Source: Corynebacterium sp. KPL1814
Lineage (GTDB): Bacteria > Actinomycetota > Actinomycetes > Mycobacteriales > Mycobacteriaceae
Assembly: GCF_000478175.1 (NCBI RefSeq)
Contig: NZ_KI515774.1
Coordinates: 664,324 to 728,323 of the forward strand
Length of the DNA stretch: 64,000 bases
Reading direction: 5' to 3'
A program made the position numbers and the translations under genes. Numbering within the stretch: position 1 is the first letter of the stretch; every line of letters starts with the position of its first letter. The notes below the pieces were generated by a model, which had not been told where the DNA came from, searched no databases, and saw only the letters and a program-made list of their open reading frames with translations. This document shows, one piece after another, positions 32,815-42,114 of the stretch.

Positions 32815-33051
32815 ATGGTCTTAGCACTGGAAATCATTTTGCTAATTTCAGCTATCTTGATGACCATCTTTGTGCTTTTACACAAGGGCAAAGGCGGCGG
32901 CCTGTCTAGCCTTTTCGGCGGCGGTGTGCAATCGAACCTGTCCGGTTCGACCGTGGTGGAAAAGAACTTGGACCGCTATACCGTCGTCATGGTGATTATC
33001 TGGTTGGCCTGCATCGTTGGCCTAAACCTCATTCAGGCGTACGCGTCCTAA
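32815..33051 (+). CDS. secG: Preprotein translocase subunit SecG
   Basis: Small non-essential partner of the SecYEG channel. 78 residues with two membrane helices (about 1-20 and 54-74) flanking a glycine-rich loop with GKGGGLSSLFGGG, the SecG signature. ATG 32815 has AAAGGAAGAA upstream. It follows the triose-phosphate genes as in other actinobacteria, but with its own long, structured leader. Confidence 0.93.
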   Translation: MVLALEIILLISAILMTIFVLLHKGKGGGLSSLFGGGVQSNLSGSTVVEKNLDRYTVVMVIIWLACIVGLNLIQAYAS

Positions 33052-33070
33052 GACGCAAGGGGCGGTACCC

Positions 33071-33085
33071 CGCTAAGCTTTAGCG
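33071..33085. terminator. Hairpin after secG
   Basis: CGCTAA pairs with TTAGCG over the loop GCT, 20 bp after the secG stop. No clear T-run follows. Confidence 0.45.
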
Positions 33086-33103
33086 AGGACCTGCCCAGAC
33101 AAC

Positions 33104-33170
33104 AGCGCCGGTACTTCGGACCCGGAACCTTTCGCAGAGAAAGGAAAGGAGTCGAGGTACCGGCGCTTTG
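33104..33170. terminator. Two-tier hairpin between secG and pgl
   Basis: Outer arms AGCGCCGGTAC (33104-33114) and GTACCGGCGCT (33157-33167) are a perfect 11-bp pair; inside sits CCTTTC/GAAAGG (33128-33133, 33139-33144). TTTG follows on the plus strand. It lies between convergent secG and pgl, so termination in either direction is plausible. Confidence 0.55.
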
Positions 33171-33199
33171 TACGTTAAGCAGGAAGGGCGGCGGGGCTT

Positions 33200-33961
33200 T
33201 TAAAGCTCCTGAGCGGCATCGTCTGCCAAGAACAGGATCGTTTCCTTCGTCCCCTGCGCACCGGCGGCTGGGCACTCTTCAGCGTCGACGCCGTCAACGA
33301 TGTTCTTTGCGGCAGCGGCCTTTTCTTCCCCAGCGACTAAGAGCCAGACGCGCTCGGACCTATTGACCGCCGGCAACGTGAGGGTAATGCGCTCGCTCGG
33401 CGGCTTGGGCGAATCGTGTACAGGTACAGCGAGTTCTTCCTGCTCACGGATGGCAGGAGAGTGGGGGAACATGGAGTTAATGTGGCCTTCTGCGCCCATT
33501 CCCAAAAGGTGTAGATCGAAGCCCAAAGGTGCGAAGTCTTTCAACTCTGGCTCGTAGGCATTGGCGGCAGCCTCCATGGAGACCGCACCAAGGTCGAATC
33601 CGTGGATATTCTGATCGGGGATATCGACGTGATCGAGCAACGCGGAACGCGCTTGACCTTCATTGGAATCTGGGTCACTGACCGGAACATTGCGCTCATC
33701 GCCAAAGAAGATATGCACGCGGGACCAATCGATGCGCAAGGCGGGATAGTTCTCACCTTGCTGCTGGGCGGCGAAGTCAAGGCGCGCGAGCTCGTGCAGC
33801 AGTCCAATTCCTGCGCCCCCACCTGTTAGTACGATTCTTGCTACGCCGTCACCATGGAGGCCACCATTGCCGGTTTGGATACCGGCGATGGTCTCGATGA
33901 ATTTGAGTGCGGCTTGGGAAATAAGGTCATCTACATCGCTGACGCGGTGAAGCGTTACCAT
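33200..33961 (-). CDS. pgl: 6-phosphogluconolactonase
   Basis: Hydrolyses 6-phosphogluconolactone in the oxidative pentose-phosphate path. 253 residues, sugar-isomerase-like fold; LTGGGAGIGLLHEL, VHIFFGDERNVP and LLGMGAEGHINSMFP are family motifs. The gene is called devB in C. glutamicum. Start ATG 33959-33961; AAAGGA lies 12 nt upstream, rather far. Last gene of the tkt-tal-zwf-opcA-pgl run. Confidence 0.95.
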   Translation of the reverse strand: MVTLHRVSDVDDLISQAALKFIETIAGIQTGNGGLHGDGVARIVLTGGGAGIGLLHELARLDFAAQQQGENYPALRIDWSRVHIFFGDERNVPVSDPDSNEGQARSALLDHVDIPDQNIHGFDLGAVSMEAAANAYEPELKDFAPLGFDLHLLGMGAEGHINSMFPHSPAIREQEELAVPVHDSPKPPSERITLTLPAVNRSERVWLLVAGEEKAAAAKNIVDGVDAEECPAAGAQGTKETILFLADDAAQEL

Positions 33962-34008
33962 TCGGTATCAGAATCCTTTGCAAAGAATCGGTATAAACAA
34001 GTGCGCTG

Positions 34009-34944
34009 TTAAAGCTTACTGTAGTCTACTTCTCCCAGAGCACGTAGCGCCTGGGCGTAAGTTTTATCGGCATCGAGGTGTCGCAATTCCTCAGAGAGGA
34101 TTTCGGTTTGCATGCGCGGGCTCAAACTGACTAGCGAGTCAGGTGTACCCGGTACGCGCACTCGCACAGTGCGCTCATCGACGACATCCACATCCACGTG
34201 GGTCGATTCCCGGTTAAAGCGCAGGTGGGTAACCGGGAAATAGCCACTATTAGCTTCCTCGGCCGTGCGCTGTACCGGGACGCTGAGGCGGTCGAGCAAC
34301 CAACCCGCTGCGAAGTTTGGCGCAGGATGCCCGGCGGGGCCGGCGACCTCTGCCGATATCACCTTCTCATGGGGATGGTGATCGAGCGCCGATGCGACAA
34401 CCCCGCGCCATAGCGTGATGGAGGCCCAGGACATATCGGAATCGCCGGGGGAATAGCCATCAGAAAGCGCGCGCAGATCCTGCTCGCCCACGGTGCCTTT
34501 ATGAGCCACATTGGTGATGCGGCGTTGGGCCAATTTGCCCACGGGGCTCTTTGACGGCACCTGGGGGCACACGTTGGGCCACCATGCGACCAGCGGGGTA
34601 TCCGGCAGCAAGAGCGGGGTGAGCACGGACTCGGCTTGATCCGCGAGCGCACCATGCAATTGCATGACGACGGTCTCAGAGGCACCGGCCTCGCCGCCGA
34701 CGCGGAGCTGGGCATCGAGCTGGGTATCAGAATTCGGGTCGCCGGGGACCACGACGAGCACGCGGGAGGGGTGTTCATGAGAGGCATCGCGCACAGAGGC
34801 AAGGATTTGCTCCAGATCGTCGCCTTCTTGTGCCTCCACGATCAGGGTGAGCACCCGGCCCGTGGTGCGGGTGTAGTGCTCTTGGGCATCGACAAGCTTC
34901 TTGGCTATTTCACCGGTGGTGGTATTAGGCAATGGAATAATCAT
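34009..34944 (-). CDS. opcA: Glucose-6-phosphate dehydrogenase assembly protein OpcA
   Basis: Allosteric partner of Zwf found in cyanobacteria and actinobacteria; needed for full glucose-6-phosphate dehydrogenase activity. 311 residues with the typical start MIIPLPNTTTGEIAKKL and the segment LVAWWPNVCPQVPSKSPVG. ATG 34942-34944 lies 14 bp after the zwf stop, with GAAGGGA in front, so the two partners are co-translated. Confidence 0.95.
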   Translation of the reverse strand: MIIPLPNTTTGEIAKKLVDAQEHYTRTTGRVLTLIVEAQEGDDLEQILASVRDASHEHPSRVLVVVPGDPNSDTQLDAQLRVGGEAGASETVVMQLHGALADQAESVLTPLLLPDTPLVAWWPNVCPQVPSKSPVGKLAQRRITNVAHKGTVGEQDLRALSDGYSPGDSDMSWASITLWRGVVASALDHHPHEKVISAEVAGPAGHPAPNFAAGWLLDRLSVPVQRTAEEANSGYFPVTHLRFNRESTHVDVDVVDERTVRVRVPGTPDSLVSLSPRMQTEILSEELRHLDADKTYAQALRALGEVDYSKL

Positions 34945-34958
34945 TGACTACGTCCCTT

Positions 34959-36491
34959 CTACGGGCGACGCCAGGAATGACCCCGGCGGCGCAGCATCTT
35001 ATCGGCTGTGGTGGGCCCCCATGTACCCGCCTTATAATCTTCGGGCTCACCATGCTTGGACCAGTAATCGATGATCGGATCCAAAATCGACCACGATAGT
35101 TCGACTTCTTCATTGGTGGGGAACAGGGATGATTCATCGAGGAGGGCATCCAAGATGAGGCGCTCATAGGCCTCGGGGGATTCCTCGGTGAATGCCTCGG
35201 CATAGGCAAAGTCCATGTTCACATCGCGTACCTCCATGGTGGAGCCCGGCACCTTTGAGCCAAAGCGCATGGTCACGCCCTCATCTGGCTGAACACGGAT
35301 AACCACCGCGTTTTGGCCAAGGGCATCGGTTTCGCCATCGACAAAAGGCTGGTTCGGTGCGGCCTTGAAGACTAGGGCGATCTCGGTGACGCGGCGCCCC
35401 AGCCGCTTGCCCGTGCGCAGGTAGAACGGAACGCCTCCCCAGCGCCGCGAATTGACCTCCAACGTACATGCCGCATAGGTCTCAGTAGTGGAGGCGGGAT
35501 CAAAGCCTTCTTCTTCGCGCAAGCCCTTCACGTACTCCGAGCCCTGCCAGCCGGCGGTGTACTGGCCACGAGCGGTGGTTTTATTCAGCGGATGCACCGG
35601 TTGCGTAGCGCGCAGCACCTTGACCTTTTCGGCGCGCAGTGCCTCCGGCTCAAAGGAGGAGGGTTCCTCCATTGCGACGAGGGCGAGCAGCTGCAGAAGG
35701 TGGTTTTGAATAACGTCGCGTGCAGCGCCGATTCCGTCGTAATAGCCAGCGCGGCCGCCGAGGCCGATATCCTCAGCCATGGTAATTTGCACGTGGTCGA
35801 TATAGTGAGCGTTCCACATTGGCTCAAAAATCTGGTTGGCAAACCGCAGGGCCATGATGTTTTGTACGGTTTCTTTGCCCAGGTAGTGATCGATGCGGAA
35901 GACGGCCGATTCGGGGAATACTGCGTTGACGATTTCATTGAGTTCGCGCGCGGATTCCTGGTCATGGCCAAAGGGCTTTTCGATGATCACGCGGCGCCAG
36001 GAATCCTCCATGGAATTGGCCATGCCCACGCGTTCCAATTGGTGGCAAATATCGGAGAAGAATTCTGGCGGCACTGAAAGGTAGTACGCCCAGTTGCTTC
36101 CCGTTCCGCGGGCCTTATCCAGCTCGGCCAACCGCGCAGAAAGCCTGTCGAAGCCCTCATCGTCGAAGGAGCCTTGCACGAACTCGATTCCCTGGGATAA
36201 GTGCTCCCACACATCGTGGTTAAAGTCAGTGCGGGCACCGGCTTCTACCGCGTTACGGAAATAATCGCAGAAGTCCGCGTTATCCCAGTCCCTGCGGCCA
36301 TAGCCGACGAGCGTGAAGCCGGCGGGCAAGAGGCCGCGGCTGGCGAGGTCATAGATGGCTGGCAGGAGTTTTTTGAAAGCTAAATCGCCGGTCACGCCAA
36401 AGATGACCATGCCTGCGGGGCCCGCGATGCGTGGCAATCGTTTATCGGCGGCATTACGCAAGGGATTGGCCCAAGCGGCTGAGTCCGTCAC
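34959..36491 (-). CDS. zwf: Glucose-6-phosphate 1-dehydrogenase
   Basis: First step of the oxidative pentose-phosphate path, making NADPH. 510 residues. The nucleotide motif GVTGDLAFKKLLPA lies at about 33-46 and the catalytic RIDHYLGKE at about 198-206. Start GTG 36489-36491 with GGAAGGA at good spacing. A strong hairpin precedes it, so it may also have its own promoter rather than depend on tal read-through. Confidence 0.96.
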   Translation of the reverse strand: MTDSAAWANPLRNAADKRLPRIAGPAGMVIFGVTGDLAFKKLLPAIYDLASRGLLPAGFTLVGYGRRDWDNADFCDYFRNAVEAGARTDFNHDVWEHLSQGIEFVQGSFDDEGFDRLSARLAELDKARGTGSNWAYYLSVPPEFFSDICHQLERVGMANSMEDSWRRVIIEKPFGHDQESARELNEIVNAVFPESAVFRIDHYLGKETVQNIMALRFANQIFEPMWNAHYIDHVQITMAEDIGLGGRAGYYDGIGAARDVIQNHLLQLLALVAMEEPSSFEPEALRAEKVKVLRATQPVHPLNKTTARGQYTAGWQGSEYVKGLREEEGFDPASTTETYAACTLEVNSRRWGGVPFYLRTGKRLGRRVTEIALVFKAAPNQPFVDGETDALGQNAVVIRVQPDEGVTMRFGSKVPGSTMEVRDVNMDFAYAEAFTEESPEAYERLILDALLDESSLFPTNEEVELSWSILDPIIDYWSKHGEPEDYKAGTWGPTTADKMLRRRGHSWRRP

Positions 36492-36548
36492 GGATTATCC
36501 TTCCTGGAGGGAAAAGCTAAGCAGTCTTTCAACTAATGGCGTCATAAT

Positions 36549-36572
36549 GCCCCGCCGGCTTTCCGGCGGGGC
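36549..36572 (-). terminator. Terminator-like hairpin between tal and zwf
   Basis: A perfect 10-bp GC-rich stem (36549-36558 with 36563-36572) over a 4-nt loop. On the minus strand it follows the tal stop and is followed by ATTATG, so it may end or attenuate the tkt-tal message. Confidence 0.6.
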
Positions 36573-36590
36573 TAGGACCACGGTCGTAGT

Positions 36591-37679
36591 TTACGCGAGT
36601 CGCTGATTGAGGGAATCAAGGAGGTCATTCCACGCGGCGACGAACTTATCCACGCCCTCGCGCTCCAGGACTGCAAAGACATCTTCTAGGTCAATGCCCA
36701 CCGATTCGAGCTGGGAGAAGACCTTCTCGGCTTCTTCGCCGGCAGTGGAGAGGGTATCGCCGTGGAAACCACCCTCCTGCAGGACCGCATCAATGGTCTT
36801 TTCCGGCATGGTATTTACCGTGTGCGGGCCAGCCAGCTCGGTCACGTACAGCGTTGCTGGGTAGTCAGGGTTCTTCACGCCGGTAGAAGCCCACAGCGGG
36901 CGCTGAATGGGCGCGCCTTCTGGGAGGCCGTTGTTGTCACCGAGCAATTCTTCCTGGAAGAGGGCGTAGGCACGCTGCGCGTTAGCGACACCGGCCTTGC
37001 CGCGGAGGGACAAGGCCTCTTCGGAACCGATAGCCTCTAAGCGCTTATCAACTTCCGTATCTAGGCGGGAGACGAAGAACGATGCGACCGAATGGATCTT
37101 GGTGATGTCCTTGCCACCCTCGGCCGCGCGCTTGAGCCCAGCCTGGAATGCGGAGATGACCTCGCGGTAGCGAGACACCGAGAAAATCAAGGTGATGTTA
37201 ACGCTGATTCCATCTGCGAGGGCATCCTCGATAGCGGGGAGGGAGCCTTTGGTCGCCGGAATCTTGATCATCGCATTGGGGCGGTCAACTTGGGCCCACA
37301 GTTCGCGGGCCTGCTTGAGGGTTGCCGCTGCATCGTCGGAGATGCGCGGATCCACCTCGATGGATACCCGGCCATCCTGGCCGTCGGTATCGGCGTAAAT
37401 ATCGGCGAAAAGGTCACAGGCGTTTTGCACGTCCGTAATGGCCAAGGAGTAGACGGCCTCATCGACCGAGGCGTTCTTCTCCTTCAATGCAGCCAAGTCC
37501 GCGTCATAGGCCGTGCCACTAGTCATGGCAGTGGCGAAGATGGCCGGGTTGGTCGTTACACCCACGATGGACTTGGAGGAAATAATCTCTTTTAAGTTTC
37601 CAGACTCCATACGCTGACGCGAAAGATCATCGAGCCACGTCGAGGTACCTAATTGGGCAAGTTCAGAAATGTTATTCAT
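36591..37679 (-). CDS. tal: Transaldolase
   Basis: Transfers a dihydroxyacetone unit between sugar phosphates. 362 residues, the longer actinobacterial type. The Schiff-base lysine lies in NAMIKIPATKG, and VGVTTNPAIFA near the start is a family motif. ATG 37677-37679 is chosen because AAAGGA is 7 nt upstream; an ATG two codons earlier would abut it. Follows tkt by 31 bp on the same strand. Confidence 0.95.
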   Translation of the reverse strand: MNNISELAQLGTSTWLDDLSRQRMESGNLKEIISSKSIVGVTTNPAIFATAMTSGTAYDADLAALKEKNASVDEAVYSLAITDVQNACDLFADIYADTDGQDGRVSIEVDPRISDDAAATLKQARELWAQVDRPNAMIKIPATKGSLPAIEDALADGISVNITLIFSVSRYREVISAFQAGLKRAAEGGKDITKIHSVASFFVSRLDTEVDKRLEAIGSEEALSLRGKAGVANAQRAYALFQEELLGDNNGLPEGAPIQRPLWASTGVKNPDYPATLYVTELAGPHTVNTMPEKTIDAVLQEGGFHGDTLSTAGEEAEKVFSQLESVGIDLEDVFAVLEREGVDKFVAAWNDLLDSLNQRLA

Positions 37680-37710
37680 AGTCATTCCTTTAAGCGTCGG
37701 TGAGGTGGGC

Positions 37711-39819
37711 TTAGCTTTGGGCTTCGGCGATGCTCTCGCGTGCGGCATCGGCAACAGCAGCAGAGGTGAAGCCAAACTTTTCGAAGAGCTCGTCGCCGGG
37801 AGCGGAGGCGCCGTAGTGCTCTAGTGAGACGTTGCGGCCGAAAGTACCGGTGTACTTGTGCCACGACATGGCGAGGCCAGCTTCGACGGAAACGCGGGCC
37901 TTCACGCTGCTGGGCAGGACCGATTCGCGGTACTCTGCGTCCTGCTCGTTGAACCACTCCAGGCACGGTGCCGAAACCACGCGAGCGGCCGTGCCTTCGC
38001 TTTCGAGCTGCTGGGCGGCCTCCACGGCGAGCTGTACCTCCGAGCCGGTGGCCAACAAGATGACGTCTGGCTCATCCTTAGAACCTTCGACCAAGGTGTA
38101 GGCGCCGCGGCGAACGCCATCGCGTGCCTTTTCCTTGGTGCCTTCCAAGATGGGGAGGTTCTGGCGGCTGAGCGTAAGGCCCTTCGGTGCAGCCTTGTAT
38201 TCCATCGCTGCGGCCCAGGCCTGTGCGGTTTCATTGGCATCGGCAGGGCGGATAACGGACAGGTTCGGAATGGCGCGCAACGCCGACAGGGTTTCTACCG
38301 GCTGGTGGGTAGGGCCGTCCTCGCCCAAGCCAATAGAATCGTGTGTCCACACGTAGTAGGTATCGGTAGACATCAGCGAGCCGAGGCGCACGGCTGGGTA
38401 CTGATACTCGGAGAAGATCAGGAAGGTACCGCCATACACGCGGGTATTTCCATGGAGGGCAATGCCGTTCATGATGGCGGACATCGCGTGCTCGCGGATG
38501 CCAAAGTGCAGGTTGCGGCCATATGGCTGCGCAGACCACTTATTGGTGGTGATGTTTTCAGGACCGAAGGAATCGGCGCCCTTAATCACGGTGTTATTGG
38601 AACCCGCCAAGTCGGCCGAGCCGCCCCACATTTCCGGCAAGGCAGCAGCCAAGGCTTGGATGGTCGCCTCAGAGGCTTTACGGGTGGCAATCGCATCACC
38701 TGGCTCCCATACAGGCAGCTCGGCGTCGAAGTTCTCCGGCAATTCGCGTGCGGTCACGCGGTCAAAGAGCGCCTTATTCTCGGCGTTTTCCGCTGCCCAA
38801 GCGTCGAACTTCTCCTGCCACTGCGCGTGCTTTTCGGCACCGCGCTCACGCAGCTTGCGGGTGTGGGCCAAGACCTCATCATCGATGTGGAAAGTCTTTT
38901 CCGGATCGAAGCCGAGCACGTCCTTGGTGGCGGCAACTTCGTCATCGCCAAGCGCGGCGCCGTGGACGCCACCGGTGTTCATCTTGGTGGGGGCCGGGTA
39001 ACCAATCACCGTCTTAACGCGGATGAAGGAAGGTCGCTCCGTTTCCTGCTGGGCATTGCGCACTGCCTCTTCAATGGCGACGACGTCCTCGCCGGATTCA
39101 ACGGTCTGGACGTGCCAGCCGTAGGCCTCATAGCGCGCGGCGACGTCCTCGTTGAAGGCGATATTGGTGTCATCCTCGATGGAAATCCGGTTATCATCCC
39201 AGAAAACGATCAGGTTGCCCAGCTTCTGGGTGCCAGCCAGGGACGATGCCTCTGCGGTAACGCCTTCCTGCAGATCACCATCGGAGGCAATGGTATAGAC
39301 GTAATGGTCAAATGGGGATTGATCGGCTGGTGCCTCAGGATCGAAGAGGCCGCGTTCCTTGCGGGCGGCCATGGCCATACCTACCGACGATGCAAGGCCC
39401 TGGCCGAGCGGGCCGGTGGTGATCTCCACGCCATCAGTGTGGTGCACCTCAGGGTGTCCAGGGGTAAGCGAGCCCCAGGTGCGCAGCTCCTGGAGATCTT
39501 TCATCTCCAAGCCGAAACCGCCCAAGAAGAGCTGAATGTAGAGGGTGAGGGAGGAGTGGCCAACAGACAGCACGAAGCGGTCGCGGCCCGCCCAATTGAC
39601 GTCATTGGGGTCGTGGTTGATGACGCGCTGGTAGAGCGTGTAGGCGAGGGGAGCAAGCGACATCGCCGTGCCTGGGTGCCCAGAGCCGCAATTTTGGACG
39701 GCATCGGCAGCAAGCACGCGCACGGTGTCGACCGCGCGAGTATCGGTCTCTGTCCAGTCGTCCGGATAACGGCGCTCGACCATAGCTTGCAGGTCTGGGG
39801 ACAAATTATCTTTCGACAC
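37711..39819 (-). CDS. tkt: Transketolase
   Basis: Thiamine-diphosphate enzyme of the non-oxidative pentose-phosphate path. 702 residues. CGSGHPGTAMSLAP opens the cofactor domain, the ThDP motif includes ASDGDLQEG and WDDNRIS, and the C-terminal domain ends GDELFEKFG. Start GTG 39817-39819 with GCGAGG upstream. First gene of tkt-tal-zwf-opcA-pgl. Confidence 0.96.
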   Translation of the reverse strand: MSKDNLSPDLQAMVERRYPDDWTETDTRAVDTVRVLAADAVQNCGSGHPGTAMSLAPLAYTLYQRVINHDPNDVNWAGRDRFVLSVGHSSLTLYIQLFLGGFGLEMKDLQELRTWGSLTPGHPEVHHTDGVEITTGPLGQGLASSVGMAMAARKERGLFDPEAPADQSPFDHYVYTIASDGDLQEGVTAEASSLAGTQKLGNLIVFWDDNRISIEDDTNIAFNEDVAARYEAYGWHVQTVESGEDVVAIEEAVRNAQQETERPSFIRVKTVIGYPAPTKMNTGGVHGAALGDDEVAATKDVLGFDPEKTFHIDDEVLAHTRKLRERGAEKHAQWQEKFDAWAAENAENKALFDRVTARELPENFDAELPVWEPGDAIATRKASEATIQALAAALPEMWGGSADLAGSNNTVIKGADSFGPENITTNKWSAQPYGRNLHFGIREHAMSAIMNGIALHGNTRVYGGTFLIFSEYQYPAVRLGSLMSTDTYYVWTHDSIGLGEDGPTHQPVETLSALRAIPNLSVIRPADANETAQAWAAAMEYKAAPKGLTLSRQNLPILEGTKEKARDGVRRGAYTLVEGSKDEPDVILLATGSEVQLAVEAAQQLESEGTAARVVSAPCLEWFNEQDAEYRESVLPSSVKARVSVEAGLAMSWHKYTGTFGRNVSLEHYGASAPGDELFEKFGFTSAAVADAARESIAEAQS

Positions 39820-40147
39820 GGTATAAGGCCTCGCTTAACTCTAGGCGTTAATTGCTGAACTCCACACAGTCTAGTTACTTTTTTGACGGCGGTGCGGAAT
39901 TATTGAAAGCTGCGGGTAACCGGTAAGCTGGCATGGCTAAGCGGTGTACGGCATAGCATTAGTTACTCTCTGCATTTCCGCTGCATTGATACGATCCATG
40001 TGCAGCGCATTTTAAATGTAAGCCATAGTGTGAATTAATTCTCCGGAACTTTTGTGCCGGGGTGTGCGACCACTACACCGTGGGCATGCCGCACTGTGTA
40101 GCGTGTGTGCTGTAGATCAACGTCTGTTCAGATAGTGGAGGAATTCC
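39820..40147. promoter_or_regulatory. 328-bp divergent region between tkt and ctaB
   Basis: No gene seen. On the minus strand TAGACT (39868-39873) is a fair -10 for tkt, leaving a leader of about 40 nt. For ctaB no convincing -10 was found. The stretch 40060-40125 is rich in GTGTG/CTACAC words, with CTACAC and GTGTAG facing each other about 17 bp apart, but without a clear operator. Confidence 0.4.
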
Positions 40148-41092
40148 TTGGAGACCATCAAGGCCTATTTTGCGCTAACGAAGCCGAGGATTATTGAACT
40201 CCTCCTCGTGGCCGCAATTCCGGCGATGCTCCAAGCGCAACGGGGCGTTGAGGCGGTTTCTGAGAATATCTGGCTCATCATTTCCACCATTTTCGGCGGA
40301 TGGATGGGCGCTGCGGCCGCCCATACCTTTAATAACGTGGTCGATTATGAAATTGACCAAAAGATGCAACGCACCCGCGCGCGCCCACTTGTGCGCGCCA
40401 CGATTTCGAAGCGGAACGCGGCGATCTTTGCTTGGATCATGCTCGTGGTGTCGGTGCTGTGGCTGGGCATCCTGGCAAATTCTTGGTTGGCGGCGTTCTT
40501 CGTCATCCTCACGAACTTTTTCTATGTATTCGTCTACACCAAGTTTTTGAAGATGCGCAATGCCCAAAACATCGTGTGGGGCGGTTTAGCGGGGTGCATG
40601 CCGGCCATGGTGGGTTGGGCAGTCATCCGCGATAACGCGCCGGCGGGAGAGCCCGACCGCTGGTGGCAGGCAATAGTCCTATTCCTCATTATCTTTTTCT
40701 GGACCCCGCCACATACCTGGGCCTTGGCCATGAAATACAAGGAAGATTACCGCAAGGCCGGGGTGCCGATGCTGCCGGTCGTGGCGACGGAACAAGAAGT
40801 AACCCGCCAAATCGTGTGGTATTCCGTTGGCACGGTCATCGTCACGCTGCTGATCGTCCCCGCGGCATCGTGGATTTACCTCATTGCCGCCGTAACTTCT
40901 GGCGCGGTCTTCTTATGGCTAGCCATCCGCCTGCACCAAGGCGTAAAGAAAGGCGCAAAGGTAAAACCCATGCGCCTGTTTATCTATTCAAATAACTACC
41001 TGTCGGTACTCTTTATTGGCCTGTCCATCGATGCCGTCATAGGTTGGGAGCCAATCGGCCGGATGCTTGGTTGGTCCGCCACCCTGTTTTAG
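40148..41092 (+). CDS. ctaB: Protoheme IX farnesyltransferase (heme O synthase)
   Basis: UbiA-type membrane prenyltransferase that makes heme O for the cytochrome aa3 oxidase. 314 residues with about nine hydrophobic helices. The prenyl-diphosphate motif reads NNVVDYEID (about 60-68) and the second loop has [15 protein letters not shown]. Start TTG 40148 after GGAGGAA. Its partner ctaA is 2 kb away on the opposite strand. Confidence 0.94.
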   Translation: METIKAYFALTKPRIIELLLVAAIPAMLQAQRGVEAVSENIWLIISTIFGGWMGAAAAHTFNNVVDYEIDQKMQRTRARPLVRATISKRNAAIFAWIMLVVSVLWLGILANSWLAAFFVILTNFFYVFVYTKFLKMRNAQNIVWGGLAGCMPAMVGWAVIRDNAPAGEPDRWWQAIVLFLIIFFWTPPHTWALAMKYKEDYRKAGVPMLPVVATEQEVTRQIVWYSVGTVIVTLLIVPAASWIYLIAAVTSGAVFLWLAIRLHQGVKKGAKVKPMRLFIYSNNYLSVLFIGLSIDAVIGWEPIGRMLGWSATLF

Positions 41093-41110
41093 AACCCAGT
41101 AGCACGCTGC

Positions 41111-41145
41111 AGCGCGAGCCCGTGTGGCTCGCGCTTTATTCTTCC
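41111..41145 (+). terminator. Terminator after ctaB
   Basis: AGCGCGAGCC (41111-41120) and GGCTCGCGCT (41126-41135) form a perfect 10-bp stem over CGTGT, followed by TTATTCTTCC. Classic form for an intrinsic terminator. Confidence 0.8.
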
Positions 41146-42114
41146 TTAGTCCTGCTTTACCCGCAGAACAATAGAACCGGTGGTGCTACGCGATTGTAGG
41201 TCGCGGTGGGCCTGCTCTGCTTCTTCCAAGGGATAGGAGGCCGATACGTTGAACTTGAGGTCCCCGTCCATCACGGCCTGGACGACAGCTTGCGCACGCA
41301 TCTGGAATTCGCCCTCTTGCGCCGTCCACGCGCCGAGCGAAGGCCGGGTCAAGAAGATGGAGCCATGCTTATTGAGCAGCTGCGGATCGATGGGCTCAAC
41401 CGGGCCAGAAGCGGCACCAAAGAGCGCGACGGTGCCGCGCGGGCGAACGGCCTCGAGCGATTCGAAGAAGGTGGCTTGCCCCACGCCGTCATAGACCACA
41501 TCGACGCCGCGGCCGCCATTAAACCGACGAACCTGCTCGCCCAAACCATCGCTGTAGCGAAAGACATGGTCGGCGCCGCACTTATACGAGATCTCTTCCT
41601 TTTCATCGGTGGAGACAACCGTATAGACCGTTGCCCCCAAAGAGGATGCCATTTGGGTCAACAGCTGGCCCACACCGCCCGCACCAGCGGTAATGAGGCA
41701 GGTAGCGCCTTCGCCAAGCTCATACACGCCGTGGGAAAGGAAGTGGGCGGTCATGCCCTGTAGCAGCATGGAGGCAGCGATCTCGGTGGGGAAATCATCC
41801 GGTACAGCGACAAGGCCGTTCCGGGGGACGCAGACCTGCTCGGCATAGGAACCAAAGGCGTGGTGCCATGCCACTAGGGAGCCTTCCGCAATTTCCCCCT
41901 TGGGATCGTGGACAACGCGCCCCGTTCCCTCAAAGCCAGGGATAAAAGGCGTCTGGGCGTTATAGATACCCTCGCGGTAGTAGGTATCGATATAGTTCAC
42001 GCCCGCCACGGTGACATCAACTAAGACTTCGTCCTCACTAGGCGTGGGCGCAGGAACCTCGGCGTAGCGCAGGACTTCCGGCCCGCCCGTTTCTGTGATC
42101 TGGATAGCATGCAT
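41146..42114 (-). CDS. qor: NADPH:quinone oxidoreductase, zeta-crystallin type
   Basis: Medium-chain dehydrogenase/reductase without zinc ligands, 322 residues, reducing quinones or similar electrophiles with NADPH. GVNYIDTYYREG at about 38-49 and the NADPH motif GAGGVGQLLTQMA at about 144-156 are typical of the QOR family. ATG 42112-42114 lies inside a perfect 10-bp-arm inverted repeat and has no ribosome binding site; TAGCAT 6 nt upstream could be a -10 for a leaderless message. It sits next to the heme A genes, an order shared with C. glutamicum. Confidence 0.92.
   Translation of the reverse strand: MHAIQITETGGPEVLRYAEVPAPTPSEDEVLVDVTVAGVNYIDTYYREGIYNAQTPFIPGFEGTGRVVHDPKGEIAEGSLVAWHHAFGSYAEQVCVPRNGLVAVPDDFPTEIAASMLLQGMTAHFLSHGVYELGEGATCLITAGAGGVGQLLTQMASSLGATVYTVVSTDEKEEISYKCGADHVFRYSDGLGEQVRRFNGGRGVDVVYDGVGQATFFESLEAVRPRGTVALFGAASGPVEPIDPQLLNKHGSIFLTRPSLGAWTAQEGEFQMRAQAVVQAVMDGDLKFNVSASYPLEEAEQAHRDLQSRSTTGSIVLRVKQD

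Noticed and set aside
32617..33200. tRNA gene near secG, as in enterobacteria
   Set aside because: The hairpins there do not form a cloverleaf, and no GTTCGAATC-like T-arm or CCA end is present.
37858..39858. 666-codon open frame on the plus strand opposite tkt
   Set aside because: Shadow of transketolase; composition is the reverse-complement pattern and no family motif is present.
39920..39960. Seven-codon open frame after TAAGCT in the tkt-ctaB gap, as a leader peptide
   Set aside because: The hexamer is only 3 nt from the ATG, no ribosome binding site is present, and no attenuator hairpin follows.
40080..40100. GGCATGCC palindrome upstream of ctaB as an operator
   Set aside because: Only 8 bp and flanks do not extend the symmetry; expected by chance in this composition.
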